This document shows positions 9,001 to 17,600 of a DNA stretch of 64,000 nt, one piece after another. Position 1 is the first letter of the stretch. Every line of letters starts with the position of its first letter. The notes under the pieces are model-generated. The model ran no database searches and was not told the DNA's origin. It worked only from the letters and a program-made list of their open reading frames with translations. The stretch is from UBA7455 sp026713185 (GTDB taxonomy: Bacteria; Pseudomonadota; Gammaproteobacteria; Pseudomonadales; Azotimanducaceae). A program made the position numbers and the translations under genes. The DNA lies in assembly GCA_963665785.1 (NCBI GenBank), contig OY762456.1:2480001-2544000 (forward strand), given 5' to 3'.

Positions 9001-11647
9001 GGGGGAGATAACCAAGACCATCGATGTCACCGTCAACGGCGATACGGCGGACGAACCCGACGAGACCGTGGTGCTGAGGCTGTCCTCGCCGAACAACGCC
9101 AGGCTCGCGGGAAATCAGAGAACGCTCCTGGCCACCGGCGTTATCGAAGACGACGATCCGCCGACCCTGTCCATCGGCGACGCCACCGCCTCCGAGGGCA
9201 AGTCCGCCACCTTCAGCCTGCGCCTGTCGAGCGCGCACGACGCCGACGTGACCGTGACCGCTACCACGGCGGACGGCACGGCGGCGGCACCGGGCGACTA
9301 TACCCACACCACGCGCACGCTGACCATTCCCGCCGGTGACCTCGGCGCGACGTTCGCGGTCCCGACGACTTCGGACACACTCGTCGAGGGCGACGAGACC
9401 TTCACGGTGATCTTGAGCAATGCCTCTGTGCTGGTCTCCGATATGACGGGCGCAGGTAGGATCACCGACGGGAATGCGCTTGTGATGCTGACGGTGGATG
9501 CGGACACGCGCAAAGCCGGCAACCAGACCGAGGTGCCCGAGGACGGCAGACCCCGGACCGTGCGGGTGACCGCGACGTTCGCCGATGGAACACGCTTCGA
9601 GACCAACCAATTGGTGCGGGTCACGGTCGGCGCAGCCGACGACAGTGCCGTGCGCGGCGACGACTACACGGCCATTCAGAGTGTCGATGTCGTCATTCCC
9701 GCCCGGGCGGCCAGCGGCAGCGCAACCTTCTCCTTCACCCCGCGCCATGACAACCGCTACGAGCCCACCGAGCGAGTGTCGCTGACTTCGACCTTCGCCG
9801 GCGTCATGATGTCCGACGCGTCGATCGCCATAGCCGACGATGACGTGCGCGGCATGCTGTTCGTCCCGAAGCGGTTGACCATCTCCGAGCAGGACGACCC
9901 GGAAACCAAAGTCATAGAGAATTTAGGCGTCTACGGCGTGTTGCTGACCAGCATGCCGACTGGCAATGTGCGTATCACGATGAGTCCGCGTTTCGCAGGA
10001 GGCGGGGACGTGGAAGTGAGCCCCGGGTCTCTCACCTTCACACCTTCCAATTGGTTTTCTCCGCAGGAAGTCACCTTGAAGATGGAAGGTGACATGACGA
10101 GCAACCCCACGGACCTCGGCATAACAATTCGCCACTATGTGAAGGCCGCCGGCACCGACTACGAAGGGGTCGCCGCCGAGGACTTCATTGTGACGGTCAG
10201 TGACAGCGACAAACCGCCGGTAGGCGTTGTGTTGTCTGTGGATACGGATACGACGTCCCCCGGAAATCAGACCGGTCTTGCCGAGGACGGCGGCGCGCAG
10301 ATCGTGCACGTCACGGCGACCTTCACCGGCGGCAGCGTCTTCGCAAATCCCCAGGACGTCATTGTTTCCGTCGGCCGGGGCTCCGGCAGCGCCGTTGAAG
10401 GAACCGATTACGAGCCGGTGACGCACACGGTTCTGGCACCGCCGTCCACTACGGGAGCGGTCAGGATAACCATCGCTGGTGGACGAGGCAGCGGTAGCGG
10501 CACCTTCACCCTCACGCCCAAGGACGACGCCGTGGACGAGGCCGACGAGACAATCAGCGTAACCGGCGCACTGGACGGCTTCACGGTGACGCCCGCCACG
10601 CTGACCATCACCGACAACGACGCCGCGCCCACGCTGGCCATCGACAATCCCTCAGTCGCCGAGGGCGACAACACCGCCGCGACCCTCACCTTCACCGTGA
10701 GCCTCTCGCCGGCCAGCGGCAAGACCGTCACCGTCAGCTACGCCGACCGGCTCACCGGCACCGCGACCTCCGGCGTCGACTACACCGCCCTGACCGCCGG
10801 CACGCTGACCTTCAACCCCGGCGACACCAGCAAGACCATCGGCGACCTTCAACCCCGGCGACACCAGCAAGACCATCGGCGTCACGGTGACTGGCGACAC
10901 CACCGACGAGACCGACGAGACCGTGGTGCTGCGCCTGTCCTCCGCGACCAACGCCACCCTCACCGGCGGCGCTGCCACTCTCGACGCCACCGGCACGATC
11001 GAAGACAACGACGCCGCGCCCACGCTGGCCATCGACAGTCCCTCAGTCGCCGAGGGCGACAACACCGCCGCGACCCTCACCTTCACCGTGAGCCTCTCGC
11101 CGGCCAGCGGCAAGACCGTCACCGTCAGCTACGCCGACCGGCTCACCGGCACCGCGACCTCCGGCGTCGACTACACCGCCCTGACCGCCGGCACGCTGAC
11201 CTTCAACCCCGGCGACACCAGCAAGACCATCGGCGTCACGGTGACTGGCGACACCACCGACGAGACCGACGAGACCGTGGTGCTGCGCCTGTCCTCCGCG
11301 ACCAACGCCACCCTCACCGGCGGCGTTGCCACCCTCGACGCCACCGCACGATCGAAGCGGCACGATCGAAGACGACGACGCGGCTACGCTGGCCATCGCC
11401 GATGCCGAGGCAGCTGAGGGCGCGACCGCCAGCTTCGCCGTCACCCTCTCCACCCCCTCCAGCCGCGCGGTCACGGTCACCGCCACGACCTCCAGCGGGG
11501 CCGCCGACACTGCCACCGCCGACGCCGACTACACCGTCAAGAGCCAGGCGCTCACGTTCGCCGCCGGCGCCACCGCCGCGGACTTCGAGGTCGCGATCCT
11601 CACCGACAGTCTCAACGAGCTCGCCGAGACCTTCACCGTCACGCTGA
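2..11647 (+). CDS. Giant Calx-beta repeat protein, N-proximal part (5' end outside window; frame broken near 10.85 kb)
   Basis: The reading frame is open from the first bases of the window, so the true start lies upstream. The protein is a string of about 100-120-residue Calx-beta modules. Each has an acidic, Thr-rich beta-sandwich pattern and ends in a motif such as T-G-T-I-x-D-D-D or E-D-N-D, a Ca2+-binding-type loop. A cadherin-like module (DADTGQL, then DNVYKVTVRATD) lies at about 2815-3120. Modules with the LTFTPxxWDxxQTVTV signature occur near 3540-3880, 7710-8060 and 9850-10200. No cytoplasmic domain is seen, so it is inferred to be an extracellular adhesin or surface protein continuous with the downstream barrel-bearing frame. 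A 37-bp tandem duplication (10807-10880) shifts the frame. Residues encoded after about 10846 are Arg/His-rich nonsense ending at 11647. The family is clear; its ligand and role are unknown. Confidence 0.85.
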   Translation, partial: PNATAQTTDPLPVISVSSPGAAEDSGTLTFNVTLDRASATAVSVDYADSRRGTAQPGADYEALTAGTLTFAASETSKTVTVTLKDDGLIEPDETVGLRFSRPENASLKGGGVSLFVAGAITDDDRGHTILIRGAKGSESILSVQEGDKAVFHVEQEDFDLGLFDEDIVFTWSTIDGTATAGSDYTAVAKRRATLKAGARSVAIEVETLADAPSDSKETFQVQIDEVISPVGRTRLFRVPTKATATIHDGATLWILDAEKQTEGQTLVFPVIVGDESGTAELVRWRTEMHTGRNSAREVTDYTGADWTFLSFQPGESRANISVETLQDSVDEPDEAFSVVISVAGNSSLELVRARAIGVIRDDDPSPKVAIANASAAEGQKLTFNVTLDKASEKSVELGWATKAPASAAAAFGQDYTGAQSGKLSIAPGVTAATIEFTATDDDIDEPDETFELRLFDVAAGMVEMGDATGTILDNDLPTFSISGAPTAVEGDNVKLRFQLSLSRAQDTDAKVTVDGKNISAIKGQDFSLARTIQTFTPGQVAREIEVIVYNDEITEDTESFKVVLSDPSGARIAKGEATGTITDDDRLRVWIANTVLEVAEGEDIEVLVRRSSNSAGLQSFVVCPRSTGTGRGHASIEMPNRDLYVGGIGNNPDCLGTGFVSFSSSSLEESVTVNTDADDLFEGDETFRVSTASVGVDVRHESQIFTIVDDDVARLRVESVNSPWEGQQARFEIHVDDVDALQAASTPIHVTTSDGAAKAGEDYTKKTRAPVSLTKPSSAGTPVATFTVDTLDDEDREPDETFTVTLGGLPGHLALDRRRGVATATIRDDDSVLVSAADAVVDEGSAATVGIKLTGPLDKSATVTWSTAAGSAASPADFTAVTSGTVVIPAGDTAANVRVTTVQDTLREKSEDFKVIITKVDHPDAAIGRSGVVTIRDDDAALTVTGYSDASVDENGAWTSGVPPDPGTAARDIVWTLEGDDAADFTIDADTGQLTLPAQNFEVPADKDGDNVYKVTVRATDDDGATGAQAVAVTVTDVVHGYVNFTGDFGTEPLTVAEGESLDAAFKYAQKGGGGLGVIGKPEDVNIQWQLEFPSGVGHAASAQDVTLPGSKGAQSLHINHSYSGVSLVNITQDQIYEQEETFNITFSVDNDDVLFYNIDSKKVTNRIEVRITNDDTAGLTLSAAELTVAEADDASTADTEEHKASYTVKLETKPADDVTISLSAGADAPVTLDTASLTFTPDDWDKAQTVTVTAVDDNIDNASDKRTATVTHTADAGYGEATADLAVTITDNDSATLSVDDAEAAEGANATFTVTLSTPAARDVTVTATTATESDDTATANTDYTAKSQKLTIGAGDNSADFEVAILADTLHEIDETFTVTLTEPSGATIATATITGNAATLITPADATAKEGAPLRFTLTRAGDTTAVSSLTWTTTADTTADAKQATAGADYTAVSAAQTVTFAAAETEKTITVATVADNLVEGSETLRVNLADVSGATLANTYAIGTITEGTTGYAIANASASEGDSLTFTVTRSGDIAAPSTVNWTTGDDPTKDAQQATADTDYTAVDTAQTLTFTANAATGTITVTSIEDSLDEPDETFRVTLASPSSGGTLLTATATGTIKDEDAASATVSVANAAAVTEGDDPETTTDMTFRVTLSTTSGQTVTVPFTLGGSAKEDDDYTAPDSLTVTLAPGDTSADIIVPIKGDLLDEDNEIVTVTLAQPTNAALSATEGATEATGTITDNDAAPNAITLTVDADTAAAGPQTAVTENGGAKTVRVTATITSATRFDTREDLTVTVGKSTDTATEGPAEGADYAAVADLTLTLAAGASSGFVDFTLTPTNDNIDEDNESITIDGALAGVTFQAATVTITDNDSATLSVDDAEAAEGANATFTVTLSTPAARDVTVTATTATESDDTATANTDYTAKSQKLTIGAGDNSADFEVAILTDSLNELAETFTVTLSAPTGATLADATATGTITGNAATLITVADATAAEGAPLIFTLTRAGDTTGASALTYTTVADTTADAKQATAGADYTAVGAAQTLSFAAGDTEKTLRVATAADALVEGAETLRLALADVSGATLANTYAIGTITEGTTGYAIANASASEGDSLTFTVTRSGAVAGASTVTWTTGDDPAKGAKQATAGGDYTAVSAARTLSFAADDTSKTLTVATTEDTLDEPAETFVVTLASPSAGGALLTATAIGTITDDDAATSVLSIDTPTVTEGDNGTTTLAFTVMLSPASGRVVTMAYADSRSGTAASGIDYTALTAGTLTFNPGDTSKTIDVTVTGDTVDEPDETVVLRLSSATNAAFSSGQTTIAGTGSIEDDDPPTLSIGDATAAEGELATFSLRLSSAHDANVTVTATTADGTARSPSDYTHTTRTLTISAGDLGATFAVPTASDTLVEGDETFTVTLSDASVPVSDNTGEGKITDENAIVMLTVDADTRKNGNQTEVTEGDGASTTRVTATFADGTRFETDKTVRVTVGAAGDSAVRGDDYTAVRSVDVIIAARAASGSATFVLTPVDNYIYEPTEHLSLTATFDGVMVSDASIDIADNDVRGVKIAPTSLLLAEEDNPDTDVREDKAIYTIVLTSQPTGDVGISLIWYETDYANVDVSPYYLTFTPSNWDEPQEVTAMIEENLNVDDNNNRRTFSIRHRVKGAGTDYERVTAEWVQGTVTDDDLTPQVALSVDTDPNVKGAQTRLAEDGGAKQVRVTATFTGGTVFSQDKTVNVSVGQRADSAVEGVDYANVGGVNVAINALRTSGSTTFLLTPTDDAVDENDETISVIGSLSGVTVTPTAITLAGGDTPPELSIDAPKVTEGNNGSKNLRFTVILSAASGRQVTVAYADLGTGTARSGSDYSTLTPRSLNFAPGQTSKTIDVSVNGDYTDELDETIVLRLSSPVNATFAGGATLDATGTIEDNDGVPELSVDTPSVMEGDNGTTTLAFTVRRSKARAGAATVTYEDFGVGTATSSSDYAPLAKGSLTLAEGEITKTIDVTVNGDTADEPDETVVLRLSSPNNARLAGNQRTLLATGVIEDDDPPTLSIGDATASEGKSATFSLRLSSAHDADVTVTATTADGTAAAPGDYTHTTRTLTIPAGDLGATFAVPTTSDTLVEGDETFTVILSNASVLVSDMTGAGRITDGNALVMLTVDADTRKAGNQTEVPEDGRPRTVRVTATFADGTRFETNQLVRVTVGAADDSAVRGDDYTAIQSVDVVIPARAASGSATFSFTPRHDNRYEPTERVSLTSTFAGVMMSDASIAIADDDVRGMLFVPKRLTISEQDDPETKVIENLGVYGVLLTSMPTGNVRITMSPRFAGGGDVEVSPGSLTFTPSNWFSPQEVTLKMEGDMTSNPTDLGITIRHYVKAAGTDYEGVAAEDFIVTVSDSDKPPVGVVLSVDTDTTSPGNQTGLAEDGGAQIVHVTATFTGGSVFANPQDVIVSVGRGSGSAVEGTDYEPVTHTVLAPPSTTGAVRITIAGGRGSGSGTFTLTPKDDAVDEADETISVTGALDGFTVTPATLTITDNDAAPTLAIDNPSVAEGDNTAATLTFTVSLSPASGKTVTVSYADRLTGTATSGVDYTALTAGTLTFNPGDTSKTIGDLQPRRHQQDHRRHGDWRHHRRDRRDRGAAPVLRDQRHPHRRRCHSRRHRHDRRQRRRAHAGHRQSLSRRGRQHRRDPHLHREPLAGQRQDRHRQLRRPAHRHRDLRRRLHRPDRRHADLQPRRHQQDHRRHGDWRHHRRDRRDRGAAPVLRDQRHPHRRRCHPRRHRTIEAARSKTTTRLRWPSPMPRQLRARPPASPSPSPPPPAARSRSPPRPPAGPPTLPPPTPTTPSRARRSRSPPAPPPRTSRSRSSPTVSTSSPRPSPSR
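10807..10880 (+). repeat. 37-bp tandem duplication causing a frameshift in the giant gene
   Basis: The 37 bases at 10807-10843 (beginning GACCTTCAACCCCGG) are repeated exactly at 10844-10880. Sister modules at 13330, 13684 and 14038 have a single copy. Because 37 is not a multiple of three, the frame moves by one, and the Calx-beta reading continues in the new frame from about 10881 to 11346. Confidence 0.95.
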
Positions 11648-14600
11648 GCGCGCCGACCGGCGCGACGCTGGCCGACGCCACCGCCACCGGCACCATCACC
11701 GGCAATGCCGCCACGCTCATCACCGTGGCCGACGCCACCGCCGCGGAAGGCGCCCCCCTGATCTTCACGCTGACCCGCGCCGGCGACACCACCGGCGCTT
11801 CGGCGCTGACCTACACCACGGTCGCCGACACCACGGCGGACGCCAAGCAGGCCACGGCTGGCGCCGACTACACCGCGGTCGGCGCCGCACAGACCCTGAG
11901 CTTCGCGGCCGGCGACACCGAAAAGACGCTCCGCGTGGCCACCGCGGCCGACGCCCTCGTCGAGGGCGCCGAGACCTTGCGCCTCGCGCTCGCCGACGTC
12001 AGCGGCGCGACGCTCGCCAACACCTACGCCATCGGCACCATCACCGAGGGCACCACCGGCTACGCGATCGCCAACGCCAGCGCCAGCGAAGGCGACAGCC
12101 TGACCTTCACGGTGACCCGCTCCGGCGCCGTCGCTGGCGCCTCCACCGTGACCTGGACGACGGGGGATGACCCGGCCAAGGGCGCCAAGCAGGCCACCGC
12201 CGGCGGCGACTACACCGCGGTCAGCGCCGCGCGGACCCTGAGTTTCGCCGCGGACGACACCAGCAAGACGCTCACCGTCGCCACCACCGAGGACACCCTC
12301 GACGAACCCGCCGAGACCTTCGTCGTCACGCTCGCCAGTCCCAGCGCCGGCGGCGCGCTCCTGACCGCCACCGCCATCGGCACCATCACCGACGACGACG
12401 CGGCCACGGCCACCGTCAGCGTGGCCGACGCCACCGCCGTGGCCGAGGGCGACGACCCGGAGACGACGGCCGACATGACCTTCACCGTGAGCCTGTCAGC
12501 GGTCAGCGGCCAGACAGTCACCGTGCCGTTCACCCTCTCGGGCAGCGCCGCCGCCGGCGCCGACTACACCGCGCCAGACCCGCTCAGCGTGACCATCGCC
12601 CCGGGCGCCCGTTCCGCCGCCATCGAGGTCCCCATCAAGGGCGATCTCCTCGACGAAGACAACGAGACCGTCATCGTCACGCTGAGCGCGCCCACCCACG
12701 CCGCGCTCTCCGCCGTCGAGGGCGCCACCGAAGCTTCCGGCACCATCACCGACGACGACGACGCGCCCAGCGCGATCACGTTGACCGTGGACGCCGACAC
12801 CGCGGCCGAGGACACGCAGACCGCGGTGACCGAGAACGGCGGCGCCAAGACCGTGCGCGTGACCGCGACCATCACCAGCGCGACGCGCTTCGACACCGCC
12901 GAAGACCTCACCGTCGTCGTCGGCAAGGGTGCCGACACCGCCACCGAGACCGGCGCGGGCGCCGACTACGCCGCGGTCGCGGACCTGACCCTCGCCATCG
13001 CCGCCGGGGCGACGAGCGGCTTCGTGGAGTTCACGCTCACCCCCACCGACGACGCCGTGGACGAGGCCGACGAGTCGATCACCATCGCCGGCACGCTGGC
13101 GGGCGTGACCGTCACCCAGGCCACCGTCACGATCGAAGACAACGACGCCGCGCCCACGCTGGCCATCGACAGTCCCTCAGTCGCCGAGGGCGACAACACC
13201 GCCGCGACCCTCACCTTCACCGTGAGCCTCTCGCCGGCCAGCGGCAAGACCGTCACCGTCAGCTACGCCGATCGGCTCACCGGCACCGCGACCTCCGGCG
13301 TCGACTACACCGCCCTGACCGCCGGCACGCTGACCTTCAACCCCGGCGACACCAGCAAGACCATCGGCGTCACGGTGACTGGCGACACCACCGACGAGAC
13401 CGACGAGACCGTGGTGCTGCGCCTGTCCTCCGCGACCAACGCCACCCTCACCGGCGGCGCTGCCACTCTCGACGCCACCGGCACGATCGAAGACAACGAC
13501 GCCGCGCCCACGCTGGCCATCGACAATCCCTCAGTCGCCGAGGGCGACAACACCGCCGCGACCCTCACCTTCACCGTGAGCCTCTCGCCGGCCAGCGGCA
13601 AGACCGTCACCGTCAGCTACGCCGATCGGCTCACCGGCACCGCGACCTCCGGCGTCGACTACACCGCCCTGACCGCCGGCACGCTGACCTTCAACCCCGG
13701 CGACACCAGCAAGACCATCGGCGTCACGGTGACTGGCGACACCACCGACGAGACCGACGAGACCGTGGTGCTGCGCCTGTCCTCCGCGACCAACGCCACC
13801 CTCACCGGCGGCGCTGCCACTCTCGACGCCACCGGCACGATCGAAGACAACGACGCCGCGCCCACGCTGGCCATCGACAGTCCCTCAGTCGCCGAGGGCG
13901 ACAACACCGCCGCGACCCTCACCTTCACCGTGAGCCTCTCGCCGGCCAGCGGCAAGACCGTCACCGTCAGCTACGCCGACCGGCTCACCGGCACCGCGAC
14001 CTCCGGCGTCGACTACACCGCCCTGACCGCCGGCACGCTGACCTTCAACCCCGGCGACACCAGCAAGACCATCGGCGTCACGGTGACTGGCGACACCACC
14101 GACGAGACCGACGAGACCGTGGTGCTGCGCCTGTCCTCCGCGACCAACGCCACCCTCACCGGCGGCGTTGCCACCCTCGACGCCACCGGCACGATCGAAG
14201 ACGACGACGCGGCTACGCTGGCCATCGCCGATGCCGAGGCAGCTGAGGGCGCGACCGCCAGCTTCGCCGTCACCCTCTCCACCCCCTCCAGCCGCGCGGT
14301 CACGGTCACCGCCACGACCTCCAGCGGGGCCGCCGACACTGCCACCGCCGACGCCGACTACACCGTCAAGAGTCAGGCGCTCACGTTCGCCGCCGGCGCC
14401 ACCGCCGCGGACTTCGAGGTCGCGATCCTCACCGACAGTCTCAACGAGCTCGCCGAGACCTTCACCGTCACGCTGAGCGCGCCGACCGGCGCGACGCTGG
14501 CCGACGCCACCGCCATCGGCACCATCACCGACGACGACGCGGCCACGGCCACCGTCAGCGTGGCCGACGCCACCGCCGTGGCCGAGGGCGACGACCCGGA

Positions 14601-17600
14601 GACGACGGCCGACATGACCTTCACCGTGAGCCTGTCAGCGGTCAGCGGCCAGACGGTCACCGTGCCGTTCACCCTCTCGGGCAGCGCCGCCGCCGGCGCC
14701 GACTACACCGCGCCAGACCCGCTCAGCGTGACCATCGCCCCGGGCGCCCGTTCCGCCGCCATCGAGGTCCCCATCAAGGGCGATCTCCTCGACGAAGACA
14801 ACGAGACCGTCATCGTCACGCTGAGCGCGCCCACCCACGCCGCGCTCTCCGCCGTCGAGGGCGCCACCGAAGCTTCCGGCACCATCACCGACGACGACGA
14901 CGCGCCCAGCGCGATCACGTTGACCGTGGACGCCGACACCGCGGCCGAGGACACGCAGACCGCGGTGACCGAGAACGGCGGCGCCAAGACCGTGCGCGTG
15001 ACCGCGACCATCACCAGCGCGACGCGCTTCGACACCGCCGAAGACCTCACCGTCGTCGTCGGCAAGGGTGCCGACACCGCCACCGAGACCGGCGCGGGCG
15101 CCGACTACGCCGCGGTCGCGGACCTGACCCTCGCCATCGCCGCCGGGGCGACGAGCGGCTTCGTGGAGTTCACGCTCACCCCCACCGACGACGCCGTGGA
15201 CGAGGCCGACGAGTCGATCACCATCGCCGGCACGCTGGCGGGCGTGACCGTCACCCAGGCCACCGTCACGATCGAAGACAACGACGCCGCGCCCACGCTG
15301 GCCATCGACAGTCCCTCAGTCGCCGAGGGCGACAACACCGCCGCGACCCTCACCTTCACCGTGAGCCTCTCGCCGGCCAGCGGCAAGACCGTCACCGTCA
15401 GCTACGCCGATCGGCTCACCGGCACCGCGACCTCCGGCGTCGACTACACCGCCCTGACCGCCGGCACGCTGACCTTCAACCCCGGCGACACCAGCAAGAC
15501 CATCGGCGTCACGGTGACTGGCGACACCACCGACGAGACCGACGAGACCGTGGTGCTGCGCCTGTCCTCCGCGACCAACGCCACCCTCACCGGCGGCGTT
15601 GCCACCCTCGACGCCACCGGCACGATCGAAGACGACGACGACGCGCCCACGTCCGTGATGCGCATCGAAGACGCCAAGACAGTCACCGAACTCGACGATA
15701 GCAACCAGATCACCGACATGACCTTCGCCGTGTCGATCACGCCGCCGAACGGGCACGCCGTCACTATTCCGTTCACGCTCTCCGGCACGGCGACCGGCGG
15801 TGTGGACTACATCTACCCGAACCCGCTGTCGGTGACGATCCCGAAGGGCCAAAGCAGCGGTGTGATCACAGTGCCGATCATAGGCGACGTGATCGATGAG
15901 AAGAACGAGACCGTCATCGTCACGCTCGACCACGCCGATACCTCCTCCGCCCAAGTCAAGGGCGTCGTCGGTGGCGGTGAGCGTGAACTCCACGAAGCCG
16001 CTCGTCGCCCCGGCGGCGAGGGTGAGGGTCAGGTCCGCGACCGCGGCGTAGTCGGTGCCCGCGCCGGTCTCGGTGGCGGTGAGGTCTTCGGCGGTGTCGA
16101 AGCGCGTCGCGCTAACGCTGGTCTCTCCACCCAGAACACTGACACACCCGTCGCCCGGTACACGGCGATCGGCATCATCGCCGATAACGACCCAACTCCC
16201 GTAACGTCCATCACCATCGCGATCGCCGACGCCGAAGGGCTCGAGGGAACCTATATCGAGTTCCCGGTAACGCTATCCCGACCCTCGCCGGGCAACGTCG
16301 AGGTGAAATGGAGTTCCATGGCGGAAATCGCTTCATTCCGCGATATCGCCTTCGTCGAAGGGCGGCTGCACTTCGCGGAAGGCGAGCAGGAGAAGATAAT
16401 CAAGGTATGGGCTTACGAGGATGACGTCTACGATCCAAACGAGGTCTTCACCGTGCGGTTGCAACAGCCGGTTGGCGCTGTCTTTAAAAACCCGGTCACG
16501 TTTATTCCAGAGATGCATCGGCACGAAAAGCTGATCCCGGCCGGACGTGAGATCGCGCTGGCAACCGGCACCATCATCGACCCGGTTCCCGCGCCGTCGC
16601 CACTAGAGCTGTCGATCAGCGTGCAGGATACACTCGTCGACGAGGGTGGCTGGGCCCAAGTGGAAGTCACGGCATCGGCACCTAATGAGTTCAACCGCCA
16701 GATCCGGGTTCCGCTTGTGTATTCGAACGGCACGGCGGAGGACGGCGACTACGAGGTGCAGACCGGACTCTGGCTTGAACCGGGGCGGGCGTCGGCAGCC
16801 AGATTCATCACAATATTCCACGATGACGACACCGATGACGAGACCCTCACCATCTCGCTCGGCGAGCCGCGTCCGCAGGAGGCGCGGATCGGTAGCCCAA
16901 GTTCCGTCGATCTGACCATTCGCGACGACGGCGGCGCCGGAAACTATCCAGATCTGGATCTTGCGATCAGCGTGGACGTGGACACCGGCACGGACGGTAT
17001 CCAGGACAGCGTGGCCGAGGACGGCGGGGCCAGGACGGTGCGGGTGACCGCGACGCTTGAAGGAGCGACGCGTTTCGCCGAAGAAAAGAGGGTGAGGCTG
17101 ACGGTGGGCAACGGGACCGACAGCGCGACGGAGGGGACCGATTACGCGGAGGTTGCCGACCAGACGATCATTGTCGCCGCCGGTGCGGCCAGCGGATTCG
17201 TGGACTTCACGTTGACGCCGACCGACGACACGCTCGCGGAAATGGACGAAACCATCACAATCGAAGGTGTGTTGCCGAATATCACGACGGCCCACGCGGC
17301 CATCAGGATTGACGACGACGACGAGGCGAAGATTGCGCTGACGCTCGCCGTAGACGCGGACACCGGCACGGACGGTATCCAGGACAGCGTGGCCGAGGAC
17401 GGCGGAGCCAGGACGGTGCGGGTGACCGCGACGCTTGAAGGAGCGACGCGTTTCGCCGAAGAGAAGAGGGTGGCGGTGACGGTGGGCAACGGGGCCGACG
17501 GCGCGACGGAGGGGACCGATTACGCGCAGGTGGCCGACCAGACGATCATCATCGCCGCCGGTGCGGCGAGCGGCCATGCGGACTTCACGCTGACGCCGAC

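Noticed and set aside
10630..15640. A CRISPR-like array suggested by regularly spaced repeats
   Set aside because: The 354-bp periodicity is coding: each unit is a full Calx-beta module in frame, with no short repeat/unique spacer structure.
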